Below are positions 34,019-44,700 of a stretch of DNA of 64,000 bases, one piece after another; the first letter of the stretch is position 1, and every line of letters begins with the position of its first letter. The notes below the pieces were generated by a model that saw nothing but the letters and a program-made list of their open reading frames with translations, was not told the DNA's origin and made no database searches. The position numbers and the translations under genes are program-made. Source of the stretch: Halomonas sp. (lineage in GTDB: Bacteria; Pseudomonadota; Gammaproteobacteria; Pseudomonadales; Halomonadaceae); assembly GCF_011050415.1 (NCBI RefSeq), contig NZ_DRFS01000034.1, positions 46,428-110,427 of the forward strand, given 5' to 3'.

Positions 34019-35137
34019 ATGAAGGTGCTAACAGTATTTGGTACACGCCCCGAAGCCATTAAAATGGCACCGCTCGCGCTACAGTTGGCAGAAGACGAGC
34101 GTTTTGAATCTAAAGTATGTGTTACGGCACAGCACCGTGAAATGCTGGATCAGGTATTGGATTTATTTGAGCTGAAGCCAGAGTATGACCTTAATATCAT
34201 GAAGCCAGGTCAGGATCTTAATGATGTGACATGCGGCATCCTGCAAGGGCTAAAACCCGTATTAGAAGAGTTCAAGCCAGATATTGTCCTGGTGCATGGC
34301 GACACAGCAACCACATTTGCGACCACATTAGCGTGTTATTATCAGCAAATTCCGGTTGGGCACGTAGAGGCAGGCTTGCGCACTGGTAATTTATACTCAC
34401 CCTGGCCTGAAGAAGGCAACCGTAAGCTAACGGGTGCATTAGCCGCCGTCCATTTTGCCCCTACTAATACTTCCAAACAGAATTTATTGAATGAGGGCAT
34501 AGACCCAGCATCGATTCATGTGACTGGTAATACGGTAATAGATGCATTGCTGGAAGTAGTCGAAAAACTACAGAATAATTCAGCATTAACTGCAGAGCTT
34601 GCCGCGCGTTTCCCAATGCTAGATTGCAGCAAGCGCCTGATCCTGGTAACTGGCCACCGCAGAGAAAGTTTCGGTGGTGGGTTTGAGCGTATTTGCCAAG
34701 CCTTAGTAGATACCGCCAAAGCGCATCCTTCAACGCAAATTCTTTACCCAGTGCATCTAAACCCGAATGTGCGTGAGCCCGTTAATCGTTTATTGGCGGA
34801 TGTGCAAAACGTTCACCTAATTGAGCCGCAAGATTACCTTCCCTTCGTATATTTAATGAACCAAGCAGCCATAATTTTGACTGACTCTGGTGGTATTCAA
34901 GAAGAAGCCCCCTCGTTAGGCAAACCCGTACTAGTGATGCGTGACACCACCGAACGCCCTGAAGCGGTTGAGGCGGGCACGGTTAAGCTAGTGGGTACTG
35001 ATATAGCTACCATTACCGAAGCGCTGAATACATTGCTAACCGATGAAGAAGCCTACAACGCAATGAGTTACGCGCATAACCCGTATGGCGATGGTAAAGC
35101 CTGTCAGCGTATCCGGGATGCTTTAAGCAAAAAGTAA
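34019..35137 (+). CDS. wecB: UDP-N-acetylglucosamine 2-epimerase (non-hydrolysing)
   Basis: Interconverts UDP-GlcNAc and UDP-ManNAc in the cytoplasm. The 372 residues show VFGTRPEAIKMAPLA, TAQHREMLDQVL, VHGDTATTFATTLACYY, VEAGLRTGN, TGHRRESFGGG and LTDSGGIQEEAPSLGKPVLVMR, all standard. The product feeds the dehydrogenase encoded 75 bp downstream, giving UDP-ManNAcA. Confidence 0.96.
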   Translation: MKVLTVFGTRPEAIKMAPLALQLAEDERFESKVCVTAQHREMLDQVLDLFELKPEYDLNIMKPGQDLNDVTCGILQGLKPVLEEFKPDIVLVHGDTATTFATTLACYYQQIPVGHVEAGLRTGNLYSPWPEEGNRKLTGALAAVHFAPTNTSKQNLLNEGIDPASIHVTGNTVIDALLEVVEKLQNNSALTAELAARFPMLDCSKRLILVTGHRRESFGGGFERICQALVDTAKAHPSTQILYPVHLNPNVREPVNRLLADVQNVHLIEPQDYLPFVYLMNQAAIILTDSGGIQEEAPSLGKPVLVMRDTTERPEAVEAGTVKLVGTDIATITEALNTLLTDEEAYNAMSYAHNPYGDGKACQRIRDALSKK

Positions 35138-35212
35138 GCGCTTCATTTGAGAGGAGGTGGGGGCTACACCTCACTCCTAACTATTCACTGTTCACCATTT
35201 ACGGTTAAATTT

Positions 35213-36493
35213 ATGAAATTCGAAACGATCTCTATGATTGGTCTAGGTTATATCGGCCTTCCCACTGCGGCGGTATTTGCATCACGTAATCAAAAAGTGA
35301 TTGGTGTTGACGTTAACCAACATGCTGTTGATACCATCAATAATGGTGAAATCCACATTGTAGAGCCTGAGCTAGATATCATCGTGCATGCGGCTGTAAA
35401 ACAGGGCTATTTGCGCGCTACGACAACACCTGAACCCGCTGATGCCTTTATGGTGGCAGTGCCTACGCCATTCCATACTGATGAAAATGGTCAGAATCAC
35501 AAAGCCGACCTTAGCTATATCGAAGCCGCCAGCAAAGCGATTGCAAAAGTACTTAAGCCTGGCAATCTTGTTGTATTGGAATCGACCAGCCCTGTTGGTG
35601 CAACTGAACAAATGGCCGCGTGGTTAGCCGAAGCGCGTCCCGATTTAACCTTCCCGCAAACCCATGGCGAAGCGTCCGATATTCGCATTGCTCATTGCCC
35701 TGAACGCGTGCTTCCAGGCCATGTTATTCGTGAGCTGGTAGAGAATGATCGGGTTATTGGTGGCATGACAGCCAAGTGTGCAGAAGCCGCCTGTGCGTTA
35801 TATGAAATTGTTGTGGAAGGTGAATGTGTGCCTACCACGGCGCGTACCGCTGAAATGGCTAAACTAACTGAAAACAGCTTCCGCGATGTAAATATTGCCT
35901 TTGCAAATGAGCTTTCCACCATTTGCCATGAGTTAGATATCAATGTGTGGGAATTGATTTCGCTGGCGAATCGTCACCCGCGAGTCAATATTCTTACGCC
36001 TGGGGCTGGCGTAGGCGGACACTGCATAGCAGTAGACCCATGGTTCATTGTTGATTCATGCCCAGAACAGGCCAAGATTATTCGTGCTGCACGAGAAGTG
36101 AATGATGCAAAGCCACTTTGGGTATTAGAACGTGTGAAAGAAGCGCTTGAGTATTACCACCAGCAAAACCCAGACGCAAAACGTAGCGATCTAACCGTGG
36201 CGTGCCTTGGTCTTGCCTTCAAACCCGATATTGATGACCTACGCGAAAGCCCTGCGCTTGGTATAGCCCAACATATAGCGTCGTTAGGTTGCCGTGTTCA
36301 AATCGTAGAACCAAATATTAAAGCGCTACCTAAATCGTTAGATTTACCCAACGTTGAATTAGCAACTTTGGAAGAAGCACTAACTCAGTCTGATACAATG
36401 TGTGTACTGGTTAAACATAAATCGTTTATTGAAAATGCTGAGCAAGCGCGTTCAAAAGAATCCGTCATTGATGCAGTAGGCTTGTTGGGTTAA
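35213..36493 (+). CDS. wecC: UDP-N-acetyl-D-mannosamine dehydrogenase
   Basis: NAD-dependent four-electron oxidation of UDP-ManNAc to UDP-ManNAcA. 426 residues. The Rossmann start is MIGLGYIGLPTAAVFA, followed by VPTPF, ESTSPVGATE, CPERVLPG and AEMAKLTENSFRDVNIAFANEL. The catalytic Cys271 is in GVGGHCIAVDP, then CLGLAFKPDIDDLRESPA. The ATG at 35213 is used; a longer frame upstream only translates the low-complexity spacer. A hexuronic acid in the glycan is therefore likely, which bears on the heparinase-fold proteins downstream. Confidence 0.96.
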   Translation: MKFETISMIGLGYIGLPTAAVFASRNQKVIGVDVNQHAVDTINNGEIHIVEPELDIIVHAAVKQGYLRATTTPEPADAFMVAVPTPFHTDENGQNHKADLSYIEAASKAIAKVLKPGNLVVLESTSPVGATEQMAAWLAEARPDLTFPQTHGEASDIRIAHCPERVLPGHVIRELVENDRVIGGMTAKCAEAACALYEIVVEGECVPTTARTAEMAKLTENSFRDVNIAFANELSTICHELDINVWELISLANRHPRVNILTPGAGVGGHCIAVDPWFIVDSCPEQAKIIRAAREVNDAKPLWVLERVKEALEYYHQQNPDAKRSDLTVACLGLAFKPDIDDLRESPALGIAQHIASLGCRVQIVEPNIKALPKSLDLPNVELATLEEALTQSDTMCVLVKHKSFIENAEQARSKESVIDAVGLLG

Positions 36494-36547
36494 ACGATCT
36501 GCAGGTTAAATATTTAAACAGTATTTGTACGTACATTACATGATTGG

Positions 36548-39500
36548 ATGCCCATGGACGAACTGCTTCATTACGCTGAAAAGTTAGCTGCTCAGCCTAC
36601 CTTGCCGCTATATACGTCGATTACAGGACGAATTGCATACGTTGTGAGTCATGGTAAAAGCTATGCAAATAATGGTTACGCAATAAGAACTCAAATGGTT
36701 GCGGAATCACTACAAGGCATGGGCTATGAACCACTGTGTATGGTTCGACAAGGTAGACCGTGGGAGTTAGGGGTAAAGCGAGATGAAATCAAGCCGATAG
36801 TAATGGTTGGCAATATTCGCTATATACATAGTCGATGGCCAGAAGATATTACACCAAGTAATGAAAAAATCCAGCTAGAGCTAAGTGCAAATCGCTATGT
36901 TGAGCTTTTTCAAGTGTATCGGCTAAGTGCGGTTATGGCCGCCTCTAATTGGGTTGTTGGTTTACCTGCTTGGGTAGCGGCAAAACGCCTGGGCATACCT
37001 TTCTATAATGAAGTTCGTGGTTTCTGGGAGCTTTCAAAGGCGGCTAGAGAGCAAGACTATCAACACAGTAGTGAGTTTGAACGCGAGAGACAAAGAGATA
37101 CGTTTGTTGCTACTAAAGCAGAAACAGTATTTACACTGAATGGCTTGATGAAAAATGAGCTAAGTGTAAGGGGGATTGCAGAAAGTAAAATTTCAATCAT
37201 CCCTAATGCTTTTGAAGAACAGCCAAAAATAAAAAAAGTAAATGCTGACTTAAAAAAAGAATTAAATATTGTCGAAGAGATGGTGTTTGGTTATGTGGGT
37301 AGTTTTAATGAGTATGAAGGGCTGGATGTACTGATCGAAGCATGCAGCAATCTTCATGCAAAAGGGTTGGCATTTAAGCTTCTACTTTTAGGAGATGACC
37401 AGCCAGTAGAGAGTATTTCTAATACTGCTTCTCAACTTACATCTCAACCATGGCTAGTACAAGTTGGGCGTGTACCACATGAAAAAGTCGATGACTACTA
37501 CGGTGTTATAGATGCCATTGTCATTCCTCGAAAACCAAGTACGGTCTGTAATATAGTTCCACCAATGAAGGTGGCAGAAGCCATTGCTTATCAAAAATTT
37601 GTTCTTGCCTCTGATTTGCCAGCGCTCCGCGAAGAGTTAAAAAACGCAAGTGCGTTTTATTTTGATTGCAACCCTGAGTCAATTGCAAAGATATTAGAAA
37701 GCGCATTATCACAAAGGTTAGTACAGCACGCTAAACCGGTGAAGTTTTCCAATGCAGCGAGCGAAGCATTCAAAGTTTTTGGCAGGCCAAAATATAAGGC
37801 TGAAGCTAAAAAAGCAGCGACGAAACCCGTTGTTAAAAAAAGTGATGTTAGCGACCTCAATTTCTCTGTTGCATCACAGTGGTTTTATAAAGAAGGTAAT
37901 CTAACCGATGTACTTGCATCTCTTGAAAAGTTGCAAGCACGTGGTGTCAAATTCGATAAACCTAAACGTGATTTCAAAGCATTTGTAGAAGGACTGCTTC
38001 GATTAAAAGGGGGGGGGTCAATACCCCCTCGCCAGCCAAATGCTGGGTTAATGACTCGTCGTCGTCACGCCCTGTATTGTCTACATCAGTCTATTCCTCA
38101 TACAACCAATGGTTACTCGACCCGTTCTCATGGCATTGCTGTTGGCTTACAGCAATCAGGTTGGAAAGTGCGTGCAACGACCCGTCCTGGTTTCCCTTGG
38201 GATGCGGACGTTAAAGGCTTAAATAAAGGCTATCACGAAGCTGAAGTAGACGGCGTGACTTATGCCGCTGTGGCAGGCTGGAACCTCAATAAAACGCCTC
38301 TGGACTACTACCTGGCAGAAGCCGCTGACCATTATGTTAGGGAAGCACAAACCAGCGGCTCTGAAGTCATTATTGCTGCCTCTAACCACATTAATGCGCT
38401 TCCTGCGTTAATGGCAGCACGGCGTTTAGGCTTACCTTTTGTATATGAAGTGCGTGGCCTGTGGGAAGTAACCCAAGCCTCTACACAGCCTCAATGGGCC
38501 GATTCAGAACGTTTCCATTTAATGCGCGAGTTAGAACAGCAAGCTGCCCTAGAAGCCGATTTAGTTATTACGCTGACGGATGAACTCGCTGAAGAGTTAG
38601 TAAATTGGGGTGTGGATAAAAATAGCATTGTCGTTATCCCAAATGCCGTCAACGCAGAAACCTTTACGCCCAGCGTAGCTGATACTGAAATTGCTCAAGT
38701 ACTAAAATTAGTGCCCGGTGTGCCAGTGATCGGCTATGCAGGCAGTGCAGTGGCATATGAAGGACTAGAGCTATTGTTAGAGGCAATGGCAAAGCTCAAG
38801 CAAAACCAACAGAAGTTTATATTTGTGCTGGTGGGCGACGGCAAGGTGATGGATACCGTCAAAGCGAAAGCCAAAGCGCTGGGTATTTTGGATCAGTGCC
38901 GCTTTACTGGTCGAGTACCGTTCAACGAAGTACCGCGTTATCTCTCCTGCATGGATATCATGCCGGTGCCGCGTCTATCATCGGCGGTGACTGAAATGGT
39001 CTCAGCATTAAAGCCGCTTGAGGCAATGGCAATGGGCAAGGCCGTGGTACTTTCGGATGTTTCACCTCATAAAGTGATGGCAGGCGAAAACCAACGAGCA
39101 CTGCTCTTTAAGAAAGACAGCGTTGATAGCTTGGCAGAAGCGCTTACCCAGCTTATTAAGCAGCCAGAAGAGCGTACTCGTTTAGGGCAAGCCGCACGTA
39201 AATGGATTGAACAAGAGCGAACCTGGAATTTTGTTACGAATAACTATCACAACGCGCTGCAGCGCTTGTTAGGTAATAAAACCCATGACTCAGGGTTAGA
39301 AACTTCCAAGTCCTTAGATCAAATCACGCTTGGCTTAATCGCTGATCAATTCACAACGGACACCCTAGCAAGTGGCGTCAACGTTGTTAAGCTTTCCCCG
39401 GACAACTGGCAGCAAGAACTCGCTGACCACTCGATTGACGCCCTATTTGTTGAATCCGCATGGAAAGGCAACGACTGGGCTTGGCATCGCAAAGTGGGCT

Positions 39501-41755
39501 ATTACAGTGATGAGGAATTTGCCCCTCTAAGTGCATTGCTAACACACTGTCGTGAACGCGGGGTGCCTTCGCTCTTTTGGAATAAAGAAGATCCCGTGCA
39601 CTTTGACCGTTTCCGCAAGGCGGCATCACTGTGTGATCATGTATTTACCACCGATAGCCGCCGGATTATTCCTTACCTCAACACCCCTGGGGCGCTGACC
39701 AAAAGTGTAAGTAGTTGCCCCTTCTATGCATCACCAAAAATTCACAACCTGCTCCCCTCAAAGCGTGCATGGCAGCCCACGGCTGCTTATGGCGGCACGT
39801 ATTACGGGAAGCGTTATCCAGAACGCACTGAGTATATGGATAAGATCATGAGTGCTGCAGCCCCTCTTGGGCTTACCATCTATGATCGCCAACATGATGA
39901 CCCAGAGTCGCCCTACAAATACCCAGGTAGTCTAGGTAGCTATGTGGCAGGCAGTCTCAGTTATGAAGAGATGATTGAAGCTTATAAAGCCCACCCGGTT
40001 CAAATCAATGTGAACTCGGTATTGGACTCGCCAACTATGTTCTCGCGAAGGGTGACTGAAGCCGCAGCATGTGGTGCCGCCATTATTTCTGGCCCCGCGT
40101 TAGGTATGAATCGTTACCTTGAAGCAGCAGGGCACGTAGTACGTACGGAAAGTGAGGCTGCCCAGGCGCTTGAAAATCTTATGCACCACGATGCATACCG
40201 CTGGCGCGTGGCATTAAAAGGGGCTCGGGCAGTAATGCGCGCGCACACGACCCAGACTCGTTTAACGCAAATGCTACGCACTGCTGGCATGAAAGTCACT
40301 GCACCTGAGTTACCAAGCGTTAAGCTTTACTGTGACGTAATCACTAAAAGTGGCGCTGAGAAGCTAGCTTGCCAAACATTGCTGCCTAATGTAGTAGTAA
40401 CACCTACGTGGAATGCTGAAGCACATTCTTTACTTGAGAGTTTCGGTATTGAGTGTGTAACAGGCCCTGCCAGCGTTTACCCTGGTGAATATTGGCTTTA
40501 TGCCGAACCGAAAGGGCTAGAACAGCTTGAGCCCGAAGATATTGAAGACCTAGCGTGGACAACGTCCTACTCAAACTACAGTAGGGTAGGTTTTATAAGA
40601 GATGATCAGGTTAGCAGTGGCGAATGGCCGGGTGTTGCGTTTGAAAGCGGACGAATAGATCGAGGTTTTCAGTTAATTCGTACGCAAAGCCAACGTGCAA
40701 CAAATGAGTTGGTGGTATGGAGTAATGATGAAGCAACACTAGCTCTGCGCAAGCCCCATTCAGACTACGACCAGACGCCCAATGTAGCGCCTGTCAAAAC
40801 GGTGGTGATTGCAGGCCATGATCTCAAGTTCATCAAACCCTTCTACCCCTACTTCATCAAAGGGGGTATGCGCATTCTTCTCGACTTTTGGAGCGGGCAT
40901 AACCAGCATAATGAAATTGCTAGTAAGCGCCTAGTACGCCAAGCGGATACGGTATTTTGTGAGTGGACGCTTGGTAACGCCATTTGGTACGGCAAACATA
41001 AGCGTGAAGGGCAAAAGTTGGTGGGCAGGTTACATGCCCAGGAGCTACGTAGTGCTCTATTTGAAAAAGTACCGTTTGAAGCATTTGATACTGTGATTTT
41101 TGTTGGCCCGCACATGTTACGCAATGCTCAGCAACGTAACCCTGCGCTCAACAAAAATGGTGTAGTGATCTATAACGGTGTTGATGTAGAGGCATTACAG
41201 GCAGTTCTCCGTAAAGCTACGAATGGCAAAGTTTTAGGGTTAGTCGGAATTGTACCGCAAAGTAAGCGCCTCGACCGTGCTGTGGATATTCTGAAAGAGC
41301 TACGTAAACAAGATAGAAACTACACGCTAAGAGTAAAAGGAAAAAGACCTGAAGAGTTTGCCTGGATGCTAAATCGTCCAGAAGAAATGGTATGGTATGA
41401 AGAACAATACCGCCGCTTAGAGGAAGACCCTTTATTGAAGGGAGCTGTATTCTTTGATCCTCAGGGTAATGATATGCCTGAGTGGTACGCAGGAATTGAT
41501 TACATTTTATCTGTAAGTGATCATGAAAGTTTTCATTTAGCGGTAGCAGAAGGAGCTGCAGCAGGATGTAAGCCCGTGGTTTTATCTTGGGAAGGCGCAG
41601 ATGAGATTTATCCGAATGAGTGGGTTAGTTTTAGTCAGGAAGATGGGGTTGAGAGTATTGAGAAGGGCTCTAATAAAAGCGATAGTCCCCGAGTTTTTGT
41701 AAAATGCAATTTTCATGTCGATTTAGTCGCCAAAAAAATCATTGGTATTTTTTAG
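36548..41755 (+). CDS. 1735-residue multidomain glycosyltransferase (four GT-B-like units)
   Basis: Domain 1 (about 25-400) is GT4-like, with SIIPNAFEEQP and PPMKVAEAIAYQKFVLA. Domain 2 (about 505-900) is a clear GT4, with HTTNGYSTRSHGIAVGL, VIPNAVNAETF, IGYAGSAVAYEGLELLLEA and KPLEAMAMGKAVVLSD. Domain 3 (about 920-1260) resembles CgeB/DUF3880-type transferases (NVNSVLDSPTMFSRRVTEAAACGAA). Domain 4 (about 1418-1735) is another GT-B-like unit (VIYNGVDVEAL, LGLVGIVPQSKRLDRAVDIL, SVSDHESFHLAVAEGAAAG). A G9 tract at codons 487-490, between domains 1 and 2, could make expression phase-variable. Adjacent ATGs at 36548 and 36554 are both possible starts. It probably adds several sugars processively. 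Confidence 0.88.
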   Translation: MPMDELLHYAEKLAAQPTLPLYTSITGRIAYVVSHGKSYANNGYAIRTQMVAESLQGMGYEPLCMVRQGRPWELGVKRDEIKPIVMVGNIRYIHSRWPEDITPSNEKIQLELSANRYVELFQVYRLSAVMAASNWVVGLPAWVAAKRLGIPFYNEVRGFWELSKAAREQDYQHSSEFERERQRDTFVATKAETVFTLNGLMKNELSVRGIAESKISIIPNAFEEQPKIKKVNADLKKELNIVEEMVFGYVGSFNEYEGLDVLIEACSNLHAKGLAFKLLLLGDDQPVESISNTASQLTSQPWLVQVGRVPHEKVDDYYGVIDAIVIPRKPSTVCNIVPPMKVAEAIAYQKFVLASDLPALREELKNASAFYFDCNPESIAKILESALSQRLVQHAKPVKFSNAASEAFKVFGRPKYKAEAKKAATKPVVKKSDVSDLNFSVASQWFYKEGNLTDVLASLEKLQARGVKFDKPKRDFKAFVEGLLRLKGGGSIPPRQPNAGLMTRRRHALYCLHQSIPHTTNGYSTRSHGIAVGLQQSGWKVRATTRPGFPWDADVKGLNKGYHEAEVDGVTYAAVAGWNLNKTPLDYYLAEAADHYVREAQTSGSEVIIAASNHINALPALMAARRLGLPFVYEVRGLWEVTQASTQPQWADSERFHLMRELEQQAALEADLVITLTDELAEELVNWGVDKNSIVVIPNAVNAETFTPSVADTEIAQVLKLVPGVPVIGYAGSAVAYEGLELLLEAMAKLKQNQQKFIFVLVGDGKVMDTVKAKAKALGILDQCRFTGRVPFNEVPRYLSCMDIMPVPRLSSAVTEMVSALKPLEAMAMGKAVVLSDVSPHKVMAGENQRALLFKKDSVDSLAEALTQLIKQPEERTRLGQAARKWIEQERTWNFVTNNYHNALQRLLGNKTHDSGLETSKSLDQITLGLIADQFTTDTLASGVNVVKLSPDNWQQELADHSIDALFVESAWKGNDWAWHRKVGYYSDEEFAPLSALLTHCRERGVPSLFWNKEDPVHFDRFRKAASLCDHVFTTDSRRIIPYLNTPGALTKSVSSCPFYASPKIHNLLPSKRAWQPTAAYGGTYYGKRYPERTEYMDKIMSAAAPLGLTIYDRQHDDPESPYKYPGSLGSYVAGSLSYEEMIEAYKAHPVQINVNSVLDSPTMFSRRVTEAAACGAAIISGPALGMNRYLEAAGHVVRTESEAAQALENLMHHDAYRWRVALKGARAVMRAHTTQTRLTQMLRTAGMKVTAPELPSVKLYCDVITKSGAEKLACQTLLPNVVVTPTWNAEAHSLLESFGIECVTGPASVYPGEYWLYAEPKGLEQLEPEDIEDLAWTTSYSNYSRVGFIRDDQVSSGEWPGVAFESGRIDRGFQLIRTQSQRATNELVVWSNDEATLALRKPHSDYDQTPNVAPVKTVVIAGHDLKFIKPFYPYFIKGGMRILLDFWSGHNQHNEIASKRLVRQADTVFCEWTLGNAIWYGKHKREGQKLVGRLHAQELRSALFEKVPFEAFDTVIFVGPHMLRNAQQRNPALNKNGVVIYNGVDVEALQAVLRKATNGKVLGLVGIVPQSKRLDRAVDILKELRKQDRNYTLRVKGKRPEEFAWMLNRPEEMVWYEEQYRRLEEDPLLKGAVFFDPQGNDMPEWYAGIDYILSVSDHESFHLAVAEGAAAGCKPVVLSWEGADEIYPNEWVSFSQEDGVESIEKGSNKSDSPRVFVKCNFHVDLVAKKIIGIF
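38009..38017 (+). repeat. G9 homopolymer with adjoining hairpin inside the giant GT gene
   Basis: Nine consecutive G residues. The last five plus T can pair with ACCCCC across a CAAT loop (to 38027). A gain or loss of one G would end translation soon after domain 1. An in-frame ATG at 38051 could restart domain 2. Confidence 0.85.
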
Positions 41756-41773
41756 TTTTATAATAGGATTAAT

Positions 41774-44700
41774 ATGAGTTCTTTTTTAAATGTCCTCATT
41801 TTTGGTAGCTGTGTTTCACGAGATTTTTTTGAAATAACCGCTGAAAAAAAAATAAAGCTTGTTGATTATTACGCAAGATCGAGTTTCGCTTCTATAAGCG
41901 CTAGTCCAATAAAAGACGATGACTTGACTGAACGAGTGGAGTCAAAATGGCAACGCTCGATGATAGAAAGGGATTTGGGTAAAAATATAATAAAAGATCT
42001 TGAGGTTAAAGATTTTGATATCATCTTAGTTGATTTTATTGATGAAAGATTTAATTTGGCAAAGGTTTTCAGTAGTGTATGTACTATTTCGACAGAGTAT
42101 AAAAAATATCAAAATAAAAGTAAATATAAATCTATTGCATTTGATTCGGATGAGAAGTTTGAACTATGGAAGGCTGGAATTGATAAGTTTTTAAGCACCT
42201 TAATTAAAATAAATGCGCTTGATAAATTAAGAGTTAGTAAGGTTTATTGGGCAACTGAAATCGAGGGTGAAGGACGCTTTTCTGATGAGTATTATGACTA
42301 TATAAAAAGAAACAATATTATGCTGGATAAAATGTATTTGTATTTAGAGGAGAAAGTAAATATAAATCAATTTATATTTTATCCAGAAAAAACTTTGATG
42401 GCCGCGCAAAAACATAAGTGGGGTGTTCAACCTTTTCATTATGTAAATGACTTTTATTTTTATACTAAAAAAAGTCTTGAAATTAATGTAGTAACTAGTC
42501 GGGAAAAAGAAAATATAAAGTCAAATGCTGGTAAAGTATTTCCAGATTTATTATCTGCATATCGTTCAGTGAAAGTGGGAGAGTTTTTTATAAATAAAGA
42601 TGGGGTTATGTATCCATTTAAATGGGATATGACTAAAGGAAAGAACTCACCAATAATATTTTTTACACCTGGGAGAACTATTCGAGGTAAGCCTATGCCT
42701 GTTTTTCAAAGGTCTAGATACTTTGAGTTTCTTAAAGAATATAACTGTATTTCTTGTTTTGATCCTACATTATTTAAAGATAGTGAGATGAACTTGGCCT
42801 GGTTCCAGGGAGAGAAAAAAAGGTTTTATGCTTTAGAAATAGCTTCATTATGGAAAGAATTCGTGAAAGTAATGAATTTTGATCCAACTAAAATTCTTTA
42901 CTATGGATCCAGTGGCGGAGGAATCTTAGGGTTTTATCTAGCAAAAAACACCCCTAATTCAACTCTTTATATGTCAAATGTTCAGACGGATGTTAGACAT
43001 TATGATCCTAAAACTTTAAAAAAACTCATTGAAGTATCATTTGATAATGACTCTGGATATGTGGAGCAGGCAGGGGATAAACAAAATAGATTTACGATAA
43101 ATGGTCATAGTGGACCTTTTCATTTGATTTACTCACAAAATAAAGTAGATAATTTTCATTACGAGCATCACTATAAAAAGTGGAGATTAAGTACAGAGTT
43201 AACATACTTTAAAAGTGTTTGTTTCATCGAGTATGAAGATGTTGAAACAGGGCATGGGCCATTAAATACTGAATCTGAGATTGGAATAATCCGTGCAATA
43301 ATTGAAGGAGTTGATTATAGCGCTTTTTTTCCGGCCCATTCTATCGAAAACATTTATCCTGAAAAAAAAAAGCAAGATGAGAAAATAATAAATCTTAAGC
43401 ACTATGCTTATCCTGATTTTGAACTAAGTTTTCCAATTAACTGGAATCAAGATCCTTATTTGTCAAAAAACTGGAAGCACAATTTAAATAGTTTGAGATG
43501 GCTGCACGTTTTTGACAAAGAATTAAAAGAAAAAGTTATTCAAGATTTTTATAGTTTCAATATAGAAAAAAAGATTAAAAATCCATACTTTAATACACGC
43601 CGTGGTGATCATACTATATCATTAAGAATTGAAGCTTTGATTGGTTTTATGGAAGACTTTAAAGAATTGCCATCTGTCTTAGATAAAATTGAAAAAATTT
43701 TAAAGAACGATGTCGCTTCTTTGTTAAAGGGAGATGTTTACCAAATCAATAATCATGGTTTAATGGCTGATGTGGCAATTATTAAAGCAATTAATGCAGG
43801 TGTGAATTTTTTTCCAGGCTTAAATGATATAGTTCATGATCGATTAATTAATACACTATCATCAATGTACGACGAAGAGGGAGTGTGTTTAGAGCATTCT
43901 ATATCTTACCAAGAATATAATTTATTAATACTCAGTGAAGTGAAAAAAATCCTACCTGCAAAAAGTATAGCTCTATCTGTTATAAACAGGGTGGTAGAAA
44001 AAAGCAGAGAAGTACTAGGATTTCACTTATTGAAAAATAAGCAATATATTCCTATTGGGGACTCATTTAGAGTTCCTAATGAAAAAATTCTAAAAGAAAC
44101 TTATGGAGATAATGATTCTTTAGAAGAATTACTGCCTTTTTCAAGTAAGGTAGGAACCTTCTTTTCGAAGTCTGGCTATTTTATATACAAATCATCTGAT
44201 GGTTTAACCCATCTTTCATTGGTGTCAGGTTGGCACTCTCACGTACACAAGCAAAATGACGAATTGTCAATTTTTCTTTATCATAAAGACCACATAATTT
44301 TTGATGACCCTGGCTATACTGAATTCCGGCCATGGGGTGAAATATTAGAATTAAAGTCAGAAACTTGGCATTCTAATTTCATTGTTGAAAATAAAGAATG
44401 GTCTGATATGGTTGAAAAGCCGTCAGGGTCAAAAATAGAATTAATCAGTGATTCACCTTTAAGTGTTGTGGCTGAACATTCTAGAAATAAAAAGCTTATA
44501 TCTAGTCGTAATCTAATTATTGAAGACAATATAATTCTTATTAAGGATTGTATTTCTGGCGAAGATGTGAGTGGTGAGGTAACTAAACATAAGTTTATGA
44601 TTTCTGAAGTCGTTGCTTATATAAATCATAATTCTGTAAGCTTGCATTCTAAAACAAATGATTTAGAGATTGCCAAAATTGAAGCGATTGGCTCTGGAAC

